Positions 1-7,819 of a stretch of DNA of 64,000 nucleotides are shown one piece after another. The translations under genes and the position numbers were made by a program. The notes under the pieces are model-generated. The model was given only the letters and a program-made list of their open reading frames with translations. It was not told the origin of the DNA and searched no databases. Each line of letters begins with the position of its first letter. Positions within the stretch are counted from its first letter, which is position 1. The stretch lies in contig CP053688.1 in assembly GCA_013200995.1 (NCBI GenBank), positions 2,790,001 to 2,854,000 on the forward strand, given 5' to 3'. This stretch comes from Arthrobacter citreus (GTDB lineage: Bacteria > Bacillota > Bacilli > Bacillales > Bacillaceae_G).

Positions 1-215
1 TTGGCTCTTTACGAACCCTACTTTAAAAACCTTGTAACGAAGGTCAATCGTTAAAACTCGAGAATAGATTAATCTAAACTTTCGCTTTACCACTCCCAGG
101 CAAGTTCAAAGTATCATTGGACTGCGTTGCACCAACCCGCAGCTCTCTTAACCGAACAATTATCTTTTACTACTCCTGATCTTTGCGTTTTGAAAAACAT
201 TTCTGAATATTTTTT
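1..215 (-). ncRNA. Partial T-box leader RNA (gene lies left of the window)
   Basis: Read on the minus strand, this stretch has the order of conserved T-box stem I elements: a GATCAGGAGTAGTA start, an AGAGAGCTGCGGGTTGGTG block followed by a CGCAG return arm, then GAACTTGCCTGGGAG. The antiterminator with its GGTGG bulge, and the regulated gene (usually an aminoacyl-tRNA synthetase, amino acid biosynthesis or transport gene), would lie beyond coordinate 1. The specifier codon could not be assigned with confidence: ACT, CTT or TTT directly before GAAC are the candidates. A good promoter sits just upstream at 228-256. Confidence 0.75.
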
Positions 216-227
216 ATAATAAATAAT

Positions 228-256
228 ACTATACGGATGAGAAACAGAGTTGTCAA
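228..256 (-). promoter_or_regulatory. SigA-type promoter for the T-box leader
   Basis: On the minus strand TTGACA (251-256) is followed after exactly 17 bases by TATAGT (228-233), directly ahead of the T-box leader. It is a near-consensus vegetative promoter. Confidence 0.7.
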
Positions 257-1090
257 CAGTTTTTTTAGAATAATAATTTCAAAGAAACAACTGCTCGGCG
301 AATTTTTTCATTACCCAGTTTTTGTGTAGTAATGTCATTTTCATTAAATTTACTAGACATTTTTAATTGTTCTAAACTGTAAAAAAAGACCGCTATAGCA
401 TTATTCACAATGTCCAACTAACACATATTTTATTTTTTCCCCAGTAATGTTAAATCGGCAAAATAAAACAAATGAAAAAGGTATAGACGCTGATAAAACC
501 CTATAAAAATTTATTTCTGAGGACTCTTTTAAATAAAAAAAATATAATACAACTACTTATACGAAAGTAATAATAAATTTATTTAACCTTTTTCTTATAT
601 CAATCCATTTCATATTTTTTAAATTTATTAATGTTAAAGTTAAGACATATACGAGAATAAACTAACAAAAATTACATAACCAAATACAAATTTAATGGCA
701 AATGAATGATCAAACCTACTACACCTAAAATTTCTTTTTTAGTCCTCATCATTACTATGTTTTTTTGATTCATCAAATTCATCCCCATATAGTTCTAATT
801 AACTTATAAATGCAGTAACAAATTAATTAAATCTAACCTATCAATTTTTGTAATTTGGGGGAATTTTACAGTTTCTCTATATTTTTTGAGTTCTCTTCTG
901 TAAATTATTTCTCTTATACAAATACATTTTTTTATTTTGCTTGATGTTTTTTTATTCAAATGAAAGCATCGTTCTTTTTTAATTTTTATCCCTTCAAAAG
1001 AAACCGATATTTATAATAAAATATGTTTTTTCTAAAATCAATAGAATATTTAATATCAATAATAATATAATAAAAAACAATAATGATTTA
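257..1090. other. AT-rich intergenic stretch without a convincing gene
   Basis: More than 800 bases of very AT-rich sequence between the divergent T-box promoter and the DUF2975 gene. The only candidate ORF is a 38-codon minus-strand frame (672-788) that starts shortly after a GGGGAT-like site. It resembles no family known to me and is too short to call. No RNA element was recognised. Confidence 0.5.
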
Positions 1091-1119
1091 TTGAAAAACG
1101 ATAATTCACATGTTAAAAT
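1091..1119 (+). promoter_or_regulatory. Promoter of the DUF2975/HTH pair with overlapping inverted repeat
   Basis: TTGAAA (1091-1096), a 17-base spacer, then TAAAAT (1114-1119), about 47 bases before the DUF2975 start. The -35 box is embedded in a short inverted repeat (TTAT-tgaaaaacg-ATAA). The small HTH protein encoded second in the operon could bind it, which would be autoregulation (inference). Confidence 0.45.
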
Positions 1120-1165
1120 CAACCTATCATTAATTTTGTGGAAAATTTAATTAACGAGGTGCTTT

Positions 1166-1648
1166 ATGAAAAAAGCTACGACACTCTTTTTAAAAATAGC
1201 TGTTATTTTTATAGGAATCCCAGTTCTTGCATTGTGCGTATTTTTGGTGCCTAAATTCGCAAATTTTGCTGGAGATTTGTATCCAAATCTTACTTATATG
1301 AAATCGCTTGTTTTAATTGATATATACGCAGCAACGATCCCTTTTTACTTTGCTCTGTATCAAGCTTTTAAACTTTTAGGCTATATTGATAAAAGCCAAG
1401 CGTTCTCGGAATTATCGGTACAAGCCTTAAAAAAAATAAAATACTGTGCCATTACGATCTGTGGATTGTACCTGCTTGGTATGCCACTTTACTATTTGAT
1501 GGCAAAAAAAATTGACCCACCTAGTGTCATGCCAATGGATTTTGTCATTATTTTCGCCTCTATGGTAATCGCAGTTTTTGCTGCAGTTCTTCAAAGACTT
1601 TTACAAGAAGCAATTAATATAAAATCGGAAAATGATTTAACGATCTGA
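1166..1648 (+). CDS. DUF2975 family four-span membrane protein
   Basis: A 160-residue integral membrane protein with four predicted hydrophobic spans (about residues 8-30, 44-66, 92-112 and 123-145), the usual size and topology of the DUF2975 family. The molecular role of the family is not known. Members are typically encoded directly before a small Cro/CI-like DNA-binding protein of the YozG type, and that is the case here: the stop codon overlaps the ribosome binding site of the next gene. This suggests a two-gene module in which the membrane protein may control or sense something for the regulator. The ATG follows an AACGAGGTG ribosome binding site. The family assignment rests on length, topology and partner gene, not on a diagnostic motif. 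Confidence 0.75.
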   Translation: MKKATTLFLKIAVIFIGIPVLALCVFLVPKFANFAGDLYPNLTYMKSLVLIDIYAATIPFYFALYQAFKLLGYIDKSQAFSELSVQALKKIKYCAITICGLYLLGMPLYYLMAKKIDPPSVMPMDFVIIFASMVIAVFAAVLQRLLQEAINIKSENDLTI

Positions 1649-1658
1649 GGTGACTATC

Positions 1659-1874
1659 ATGGCGATTATCATAAATGTTGATGTGATGTTGGCAAAAAGG
1701 AAAATGAGCCTAACGGAACTTTCGGAGAGAGTGGGAATTACTATGGCGAATCTTTCCATATTGAAAAATGGGAAGGCAAAAGCTGTTCGCTTCTCAACAT
1801 TAGAAGCGATCTGTAAGACTTTGGATTGTCAGCCGGGTGATATTTTGGAATATAAAAGTGAAGAAGACACTTAA
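1659..1874 (+). CDS. YozG-type small XRE-family transcriptional regulator
   Basis: A 71-residue protein that is essentially one Cro/CI helix-turn-helix domain: the turn lies around SLTELSERVGITMANLSILKNG and is followed by the family tail with LEAICKTLDCQPGDIL. It is the usual partner of DUF2975 proteins and probably represses its own operon. I chose ATG 1659, not the in-frame GTG at 1650, because the TGAGGTG ribosome binding site (1646-1652) covers that GTG and sits 6 bases before the ATG. The site also contains the TGA stop of the upstream gene, so the two genes are probably translationally coupled. Confidence 0.85.
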   Translation: MAIIINVDVMLAKRKMSLTELSERVGITMANLSILKNGKAKAVRFSTLEAICKTLDCQPGDILEYKSEEDT

Positions 1875-2037
1875 TAAAAACTGATAGGAACTTTCTTCAA
1901 CCAGCGGAATTAGATAGTCAAATTAAGATGAAGGGATAGCTATTAAGCTGTCCCTTCTCTGCGTTTATAAATGATATTTACTGTTCAATTAGTCCCTTAC
2001 CATATTAAGTTATTTAAAACCTGAATACAATTTATAA

Positions 2038-2223
2038 CTATTTGTTTTTAACGTCCTTCCTACCATATCTCGTTTTGATAATATAGATTATTAAGGCGAT
2101 GATTAGAGTTAAAATTGAAATAATATTTTCTATTTTTATATTATCTATAGTCATATAGAGTAAATTTACGATAATAATCAAAAAAAATAAAATCATTTTA
2201 TACTTTCGAGCAATAATTCCCAT
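2038..2223 (-). CDS. Small two-span membrane protein, unknown family
   Basis: Encodes 61 residues with two hydrophobic stretches (about residues 9-25 and 33-50) and a short basic tail. An AAGGAG ribosome binding site stands 8 bases upstream of the ATG, which is the main argument that it is translated. No homologous family is recognised. It lies alone between the DUF2975/HTH pair and a degraded gene, with no partner to suggest a role. Confidence 0.5.
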   Translation of the reverse strand: MGIIARKYKMILFFLIIIVNLLYMTIDNIKIENIISILTLIIALIIYIIKTRYGRKDVKNK

Positions 2224-2338
2224 GAATACAGCTCCTTTATTCCTTAAGTTACCTCATACTTATTCATTCTATTAACAGTTTAAGTAGTCCGGGTCTTTAA
2301 TCAATTAATCTACAGAGTGGCTACATGATTATTTTTTC

Positions 2339-2554
2339 AGAGAAGTAATAACTGAAAAAAAATCACCAAATCAAAAATATATATTTCGTTTATATGAAAC
2401 AAGTGGTGATGCAACAGTTGGCATTTGAAGAGTAGGAGAAGTCGAGAGTACGAAGGATAATAAAAGAAAAGTAATTTTTCAATGTTATCCAAATGAAAAT
2501 AATGAAATTAATTGGATTACAAATAACAAATTAATGGTTAATGAAAAACATTAA
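2339..2554 (+). pseudogene. Degraded DUF5412-like gene fragment
   Basis: One reading frame carries a protein-like sequence (EKKSPNQKYIFRLYETSGD ... VIFQCYPNENNEINWITNNK) ending in TAA, but with no plausible start and an in-frame TGA at 2426-2428 before RVGEV. The arrangement, SPN-x-KY near the start, an ARV-like middle and an IxW tail, resembles the secreted/membrane DUF5412 proteins of bacilli. The TGA may be a mutated Trp codon. The 5' part, with the expected membrane anchor, is missing. Confidence 0.5.
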
Positions 2555-2632
2555 ATGTGGAGAAGGATGTTTATAACTACAAAAGCATTTATATAATTTC
2601 TTCAAAGTGTTCTATACTAAGAATAAATAATT

Positions 2633-2676
2633 CACTTGTTATTCAACTAGATCATGCTCTAGTTGAATAACAAGTG
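2633..2676. repeat. Palindromic repeat, 19-bp perfect stem
   Basis: The arm at 2633-2651 pairs perfectly with 2658-2676 around a 6-base loop (TCATGC). The core CAACTAGA/TCTAGTTG is the most perfect member of a repeat family seen at five other places in the window. It lies just past the stop codon of the minus-strand glutamate synthase-like gene and could act as its RNA 3' hairpin. Confidence 0.8.
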
Positions 2677-2683
2677 ACAATCT

Positions 2684-4279
2684 TTAATCTACTTTTTCTA
2701 CCATTGATTGATAAATTTCCTTCAGTGACAACACTTTCCCTTTCTCATCTTTGTAAACGACATGTTCGCTTTGAAAGTGGACTGGGGAATCTAAACCCGC
2801 AGCTGCAGCTAATCGGAATAAACCTTCGCGCATTGAAATTAGATAATTTGCTGTTCGATATTTTTTTTCATCAATGACAAGGGCTTTTTGTAAATCGGGA
2901 TCTGTTGTGGCCACACCGACTGGACATGCATTGGAGTGACATTTTAATGCTTGAATACAACCGACCGTAATCATAAACCCTCTTGCGATATTAACAAGGT
3001 CAGCCCCCATTGCTAATGCAATCGCTACTCGATCTGGCGAAAATAATTTTCCTGAAGCTATGATTTTAACTTGGTCACGTACACCATATTTTCTTAAAGC
3101 ATGATCCAATAATGGTAATGCAGATTTAATTGGCAATCCTACACTGTCCGCCAGTTCTTGGTATGTTGCACCCGTCCCCCCTTCACCACCGTCTACAGTA
3201 ATAAAGTCAGGGCTCTTCCCAGTATTTTTTATATGTTTTGCTAGTTCATCAGCTTCATCACTACTTCCAATAACCACTTTCATTCCTACTGGTTTTCCTG
3301 TTTGTTCTCGGATTTGTTCTATAAAGTCAAACAAAGAAGGAAAATCTTGAAACTCTCTAAAACGATTAGGACTATCAATTGATTTATACGGTTCTACCAT
3401 TCTTATTCTAGCAATTTCCTCTGTTACCTTCTCGCCATCAATATGACCACCACGTGCTTTAGCACCTTGAGCTAGTTTCAGTTCAAAAGCCTTTATTTCA
3501 GGAATTTTACTTTTTTCTATCAATGCATCCCAATTAAAATTCCCTTCTTTATCTCTAACTCCAAATAAACCTGGGCCAATTTGCATGATAATATCAACAC
3601 CACCCTTTAGATGGTATTCCGACAAACCGCCCTCACCTGTATTCATCCATGTCCCCTTCGCAATTGCTAATCCCTCTGAGAGCGCAGTAATAGCATTTTC
3701 ACCTAAGGAGCCATAGCTCATAGCAGACATACCAATCTGACCTTTTACAATAAAAGGATACCTAGTGTTTTTACCGATCACAATTGCATCACTATCATCC
3801 AACAAATACGCAAGTGATTCATTCTTTTCTAATCGTTCTTCCTTCTGTGTAAATAAAGGCTCATTTATCAATAAATATCGGTTTGTTGTAACGTTTATTT
3901 CTTGGTCCATTTTTAATTCTTCTGACAGTTTTGGGAACATCGTATTTCTAATATAATATCCTCTTTCTTCAAAGTCTCTTTTAGACCCAAACCCAAGGAC
4001 ATCTCGTTTATATTTTGCTTTTTTGACAATATGCTCATATTCATCTCTAGAAAAAGGTTTACCTTCTAAGTCATTGTTAAATAAATACTGACGTAACTCC
4101 GGTCCAATAGTTTCTAAGAAGTACCTTACTCGTCCTATTACTGGGTAATTACGTAGTATTGGATGCTGCTTCTGTCTACGATCTATAAAAAACAAATATA
4201 GTGTACCCATTATTAAAATTAAAAGTACTAAGGCAGCAAATACGAATCCAAGGATAATTAAGCCATTTGTTATATTCAA
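2684..4279 (-). CDS. FMN-binding glutamate synthase-like protein (YerD-type)
   Basis: A 531-residue protein with an N-terminal membrane anchor (about residues 8-31) and a complete glutamate synthase FMN domain: SAMSYGSLGENAI, the TVDGGEGGTGATY motif and an iron-sulfur signature with Cys441, Cys447 and Cys452 followed by PVGVATTDPDLQ. It has neither the glutaminase domain nor the C-terminal beta-helix domain of full glutamate synthases. It matches the stand-alone membrane-anchored family typified by B. subtilis YerD, whose substrate is uncertain. The start is TTG at 4279, six bases after a GAGGGGGAT ribosome binding site. It is monocistronic, followed by the large palindromic hairpin. Confidence 0.85.
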   Translation of the reverse strand: MNITNGLIILGFVFAALVLLILIMGTLYLFFIDRRQKQHPILRNYPVIGRVRYFLETIGPELRQYLFNNDLEGKPFSRDEYEHIVKKAKYKRDVLGFGSKRDFEERGYYIRNTMFPKLSEELKMDQEINVTTNRYLLINEPLFTQKEERLEKNESLAYLLDDSDAIVIGKNTRYPFIVKGQIGMSAMSYGSLGENAITALSEGLAIAKGTWMNTGEGGLSEYHLKGGVDIIMQIGPGLFGVRDKEGNFNWDALIEKSKIPEIKAFELKLAQGAKARGGHIDGEKVTEEIARIRMVEPYKSIDSPNRFREFQDFPSLFDFIEQIREQTGKPVGMKVVIGSSDEADELAKHIKNTGKSPDFITVDGGEGGTGATYQELADSVGLPIKSALPLLDHALRKYGVRDQVKIIASGKLFSPDRVAIALAMGADLVNIARGFMITVGCIQALKCHSNACPVGVATTDPDLQKALVIDEKKYRTANYLISMREGLFRLAAAAGLDSPVHFQSEHVVYKDEKGKVLSLKEIYQSMVEKVD

Positions 4280-4449
4280 TTATAAATCCCCCTCGCAAAA
4301 GTTCCGTATCATTACTATCAAATTTATGCTAAATTAAAATACTTCATTCTAATTGTTAACAAATCTGTACTAGTTGAACATTCAATTTAAAAAAGATGAA
4401 TTTTAAACTTAAAAATCATTATTCAATCATTCATCTTAAACTGTTAACT

Positions 4450-4493
4450 TTAAGGAGCTTTCTAGAAAAAGAAAGTTATATAACTCTCCTTAA
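4450..4493. repeat. Imperfect inverted repeat (possible hairpin)
   Basis: TTAAGGAG (4450-4457) pairs with CTCCTTAA (4486-4493), and the inner CTTTC pairs with GAAAG. It lies in a 305-base gene-free gap between yerD-like and the spoVR fragment. Nothing else is recognised in the gap. Confidence 0.4.
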
Positions 4494-4562
4494 TCATTTT
4501 ATACTTTACACATTTCCTTCCAATTTATACGATGCTCGCATAAACTTCCTAATCCATTAAGA

Positions 4563-4583
4563 AAACCACCTAAAATAGGTGGC
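4563..4583 (-). terminator. Terminator copied with the spoVR fragment
   Basis: CCACCT (4567-4572) pairs with AGGTGG (4577-4582) directly after the spoVR-derived stop codon, the same position as the terminator of intact spoVR at 24.9 kb. The stem sequence belongs to the same CCACCT/AGGTGG type. Confidence 0.6.
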
Positions 4584-4584
4584 T

Positions 4585-4882
4585 TTAAATATACTTCCGA
4601 TGAATATTCTTCCCGTCATAACTAAACAAAACAGACTTACCCTCAATATTAGTCTCTAAATGAACCCCTCTACCCCACAACTGATGAATATAAAGCATTA
4701 CCTTCTCAACATACTTCACATCAAGTTCCATATTTTCATAGGAGTGCTTTAAATAAAGCTCCCCATTTTTTAAATAATCGCCCTCTTGACGCCCGCGTTT
4801 AGTTTTGCGTATTCGATTGCTTCGTTTGAGTCTAGGTTCAGTTCGCGCATGATGCGGTTGTGCCATTAACTTGCCCAGCCTT
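4585..4882 (-). pseudogene. spoVR 3' fragment with internal deletion
   Basis: Minus-strand sequence whose last about 67 codons match the C-terminus of intact SpoVR (ending [10 protein letters not shown]). Upstream of an internal deletion it matches the region encoding [18 protein letters not shown], now out of frame. The joined 93-codon frame is therefore a chimera and not a real protein. Compared with the 19.6 kb copy, about 350 bases are missing between the two parts. Homology to spoVR stops at 4882, but the next 18 bases (4883-4900) still match the sequence next to the 19.6 kb copy, so both fragments share one breakpoint and one origin. Confidence 0.9.
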
Positions 4883-5003
4883 GTTTCTTTTAAAGATCTT
4901 CTTTTTTAAGATTCTTCTATTCCTTATTCAACATAATGGCAGTTTAATTGAATTAGAAATGTTAGAATGAAGATATAATCATAATTGGTATGAGGAGAAT
5001 GAA

Positions 5004-5387
5004 ATGCTTAAAAAAATGAAAGATTGGGCGAAGAAATTAAAGAGACAAATATTTGTTCTTTACTTTGCTTGTAAAGATGAAAGAGTCCCTTGGTATGCGA
5101 AAGTATTTACAGCTTGTGTTGTAGCGTATGCATTTAGTCCGATTGATCTAATTCCTGATTTTATACCGATTTTGGGCTACTTAGATGATGTGATTCTCAT
5201 TCCGTTAGGGATAATGCTTGCATTAAAGATGATCCCAAAGAATGTAATAGCTGACTGCGAAGTGAAGGCAGAAGAAATGATGAAAAACGGTAAGCCAAAG
5301 AACTGGATTGTCGGTTCAATTATCGTATTGATCTGGGGCATAATTTTAATATGGGGTAGTTTGATTATTTATCGTTTATTGAACTAA
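5004..5387 (+). CDS. DUF1232 (YkvA-type) membrane protein
   Basis: A 127-residue protein with the DUF1232 core (PWYAKVFTACVVAYAFSPID then LIPDFIPILGYLDDV, about residues 28-70) and an added C-terminal transmembrane span (about residues 100-123). DUF1232 proteins are membrane-associated with unknown biochemical role, and one Xanthomonas member affects virulence. The ATG follows GAGGAGAATGAA at good spacing. The stop codon lies inside the left arm of a palindromic repeat (5381-5403), which probably forms the mRNA 3' hairpin. Confidence 0.8.
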   Translation: MLKKMKDWAKKLKRQIFVLYFACKDERVPWYAKVFTACVVAYAFSPIDLIPDFIPILGYLDDVILIPLGIMLALKMIPKNVIADCEVKAEEMMKNGKPKNWIVGSIIVLIWGIILIWGSLIIYRLLN

Positions 5388-5403
5388 ACGCATGCGTTAG
5401 TTG
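5381..5403. repeat. CAACTAA/TTAGTTG palindromic repeat
   Basis: GAACTAA-ACGCATGCGT-TAGTTG with a perfect 10-base centre (ACGCATGCGT) and one unpaired base in the outer arms. It overlaps the stop codon of the DUF1232 gene. Half-copies of the same arm occur nearby (for example TTCAACTAA near 5440). Confidence 0.7.
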
Positions 5404-5526
5404 TACAACAAGAGTTGCTTCGGCATTTCTTTTTTGTTCAACTAAATGGCAGTATAGTGCAATAATCATAATTAGGTTTTTTATACTTATAAATGGGAAA
5501 TTTCTCAAATAAAAAGGTGATGAAAA

Positions 5527-5694
5527 ATGATTAGTGTAATAACATTTTTTACTATATTAGGATTAATATTTTGTATTATAAAATCAATTAAAAAAGGTGT
5601 ATTATCGTTGGTTTTAATTGTCGTATTATTTGGAACAATTTTCGGTTATTTTGGTTTACCTACAATACTACACTATTTTTTCTTATTAAACTAA
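5527..5694 (+). CDS. 55-residue hydrophobic membrane protein
   Basis: A short frame, ATG 5527 to TAA 5694, encoding MISVITFFTILGLIF at the start and ending in HYFFLLN. It has two hydrophobic segments (about residues 3-18 and 25-45) separated by the basic stretch KSIKKG. An AAGGTGATG ribosome binding site precedes the ATG. The stop again overlaps a palindromic repeat, as with the neighbouring DUF1232 gene, which supports a real transcript end. No family is recognised. Confidence 0.5.
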   Translation: MISVITFFTILGLIFCIIKSIKKGVLSLVLIVVLFGTIFGYFGLPTILHYFFLLN

Positions 5695-5709
5695 CTCATG
5701 CTTTAGTTT
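5688..5709. repeat. CAACTAA/TTAGTTG palindromic repeat
   Basis: AAACTAACTCATGCTTTAGTTT, a degenerate copy of the palindrome family, overlapping the stop codon of the 55-residue ORF. Confidence 0.6.
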
Positions 5710-5786
5710 AAGAGCAATCGTAGTGGAATGTCAGTTCCTATCAATCTTTTTTAAATTAATAATGTTTTAAGGAGATATTGGGATAG

Positions 5787-6101
5787 ATGAGTATTATTTT
5801 AGAATTTATTTTAGATGTTATTGGGGATATGTTAACACCTTCTTCCTCTTCTAAGAAGTTTAAAGAGCAGCAAAATGACAGGATAAATCAGAATATCAAT
5901 TTATTATCAAATTTGCCTTGGTTTTCAACTTTATTGGAAAATGATAAAAATAAAAAAATAATTTCAAGAAACTCACGGGTTCAAGGAATGCTTAAAAATC
6001 AACCATTTGTAGACGCATTATTGGAAGATGATGAACGATGTAAAGAACTTTTTCTAAGGAAATTAGACGAAGCATCAAAAAAGCTTTTTAAATATTTTTA
6101 A
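5787..6101 (+). CDS. Hypothetical 104-residue protein
   Basis: Begins with a short hydrophobic helix (SIILEFILDVIGDML). The rest is charged: a Ser-rich linker, then helical segments ending in a Lys-rich C-terminus (KLDEASKKLFKYF). An AAGGAG motif lies 12 bases before the ATG, which is longer than ideal. No domain is recognised. It sits among other small genes and palindromic repeats in a low-density accessory patch, and another copy of the repeat follows 16 bases after the stop. Confidence 0.5.
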   Translation: MSIILEFILDVIGDMLTPSSSSKKFKEQQNDRINQNINLLSNLPWFSTLLENDKNKKIISRNSRVQGMLKNQPFVDALLEDDERCKELFLRKLDEASKKLFKYF

Positions 6102-6117
6102 TAATATAATTTAATTA

Positions 6118-6150
6118 TTATTCAACTAAACCATGTTTTAGTTAGATAAG
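6118..6150. repeat. CAACTAA/TTAGTTG palindromic repeat
   Basis: TTATTCAACTAAA-CCATG-TTTTAGTTAGATAA, again directly downstream of a gene (stop at 6101). Confidence 0.65.
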
Positions 6151-6166
6151 AATTTAAAAATAAAAT

Positions 6167-6199
6167 AAGAGAGAACTCTAGACAGGGAGTCTCTCTATA
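6167..6199. terminator. Hairpin between the repeats
   Basis: AGAGAGAACTC pairs with GGAGTCTCTCT around a short loop. It could terminate transcription from either side, but the T-runs are weak. The gap to the MFS gene (6200-6432) holds only another palindrome. Confidence 0.4.
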
Positions 6200-6288
6200 T
6201 AAATGTAACATTAATCAATGAAGATTACACAATTCAATTTATACAAATATAAAGTTAAAGTCTATTTTTTTAATCACAAACAAATTAT

Positions 6289-6316
6289 TGAACTAACGAA
6301 TGCATTAGTTGAGCAA
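6289..6316. repeat. CAACTAA/TTAGTTG palindromic repeat
   Basis: TGAACTAACGAATGCATTAGTTGAGCAA, a well preserved copy about 120 bases beyond the 3' end of the minus-strand MurNAc operon. Confidence 0.7.
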
Positions 6317-6432
6317 CATGATCAATTGTATTGCTGTTTTTTTTAGTTAAAAGAAGTTTTTTTCCAAAATGATATAATTTAACTTCATAGAAAAAGTTAC
6401 CATTTATTAAATCTGGAAACTGAAGGATAGTC

Positions 6433-7671
6433 CTAGGCAGTTACTATTTCAGTGTCGTTCTTATTTTTTGAAAATCCTTTTATATTAATCGATAAAATTG
6501 AAATAATACTCAACATCATTGCAAAGATTAAAAACCAAAATGCACCACTGTAACTACCATTAGAAGTACTAATTAAGAAGCCCATTACTGAAGGTGCAAC
6601 AACTCCTGCCATATTTCCACCAAAGTTCATTATCCCGGAAGCAATCCCTACTGTTTGATACGGGAAAATTTTTACTACCAAAACCCAAATTAGAGTAAGG
6701 TTAAAATATAACGGGAATATTGCTAATATTTGATATACGATAGATAATTTTAGTGATCCTGTATGAAACATTAAATAAAAGAATATCGTACTTAATATAC
6801 CAGCAATAACCATTGCAATCTTTTCACGACCAACTAAGAATTTATCTAAAAACCACCCACTTAAAATTTGAGCAAGTGCAGCTGCCATAAATGGAAACGA
6901 AGCATAAATTCCTGTGTCAACAAGGCTTATGTGGCGAACATTCATCAAATATGATGGTAACCAAGATGAGAACCCCCAAGAAACACATGATAATCCAAAA
7001 TCTAGAATTGCTAATTTCCAAATATCCCAATTACGAAGTGCATCTTTTGTACTTGTTCCATTGATAGAATTCTTTATACCTTTTTGCTGTACCACAGATA
7101 TTGGGTGAAAGTAAATAAAAAGGACAGCAATTAATGCGCCAACTACACCTATACCGATAAAAAGAGGTCTCCATCCTAGAGTTACCATAATCGTCGCAGC
7201 TAAAATAGGTGCTATAGTAGACGCAACTGGATTCGCAGACATTACAATCCCCTGTACTCTTCCTCTTTCTTTATAATGAATATTTTCAGCAATTGACTTA
7301 GCGGAAGATGCAGGATAGCCTCCTTGGGCAATCCCAAATATTACTCGTACTACAATTAGTGATGCAAATGACCAGACTACCCCAGTTAAAATAGTAAATA
7401 TTGACCACATAATTATTGAAAAAACTATTAATCTCTTTGAACCAATCCTGTCAGCTATCCACCCACTAGGTATTTGAATAAACGCATATCCTAAAAAAAA
7501 ACTACTCAAAATCAACCCTACTTGGGACGGATTTAATGAAAAATCTTTTGCTATTCCTGTAATGCCAAGACTTATCACCATTCGATCAAGATAATCGCAT
7601 AACCATCCCGAAAATAGCAGAGCAATCAGAATATACTTATTATTTTTATTAGAAATATAGTTTTCTTGCAT
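6433..7671 (-). CDS. MFS transporter, ACS (anion:cation symporter) type, probably amino-sugar uptake
   Basis: 412 residues with 12 predicted spans. The N-terminal signature (LDRMVISLGITGIAKDF and GYAFIQIPSGWIADRIGSKR) is that of the anion:cation symporter branch of the major facilitator superfamily, which carries sugar acids and other organic anions. It is the last gene of the operon that starts with murQ. MurNAc carries a lactyl carboxylate, so an ACS-type carrier is a plausible replacement for the MurP PTS permease that is absent here (inference). If so, the sugar would enter unphosphorylated, which fits the separate kinase encoded upstream. The substrate is not proven by sequence. A 148-base gap separates it from the dehydrogenase gene. 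Confidence 0.85.
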   Translation of the reverse strand: MQENYISNKNNKYILIALLFSGWLCDYLDRMVISLGITGIAKDFSLNPSQVGLILSSFFLGYAFIQIPSGWIADRIGSKRLIVFSIIMWSIFTILTGVVWSFASLIVVRVIFGIAQGGYPASSAKSIAENIHYKERGRVQGIVMSANPVASTIAPILAATIMVTLGWRPLFIGIGVVGALIAVLFIYFHPISVVQQKGIKNSINGTSTKDALRNWDIWKLAILDFGLSCVSWGFSSWLPSYLMNVRHISLVDTGIYASFPFMAAALAQILSGWFLDKFLVGREKIAMVIAGILSTIFFYLMFHTGSLKLSIVYQILAIFPLYFNLTLIWVLVVKIFPYQTVGIASGIMNFGGNMAGVVAPSVMGFLISTSNGSYSGAFWFLIFAMMLSIISILSINIKGFSKNKNDTEIVTA

Positions 7672-7819
7672 TTTCCCTCTCCTTTTAAGTATTTAAACTC
7701 TCAAACTATTATGAATCCGTTTGTATTTTTGCAATCATGACTACTATTTATGTATTCTTATATCCACTCCCGTAAAAACAAGGAATCATTCTACAGGAGT
7801 GAATTAACTTTATGATAGA

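Noticed and set aside
672..788. 38-codon minus-strand ORF with a GGGGAT-like site
   Set aside because: Too short, no recognisable pattern beyond a weak hydrophobic run; kept only as a remark in the intergenic entry.
4585..4866. 93-codon frame starting [18 protein letters not shown] as a gene
   Set aside because: Its N-terminal third is spoVR DNA read out of frame after an internal deletion; no ribosome binding site. Treated as part of a spoVR pseudogene.
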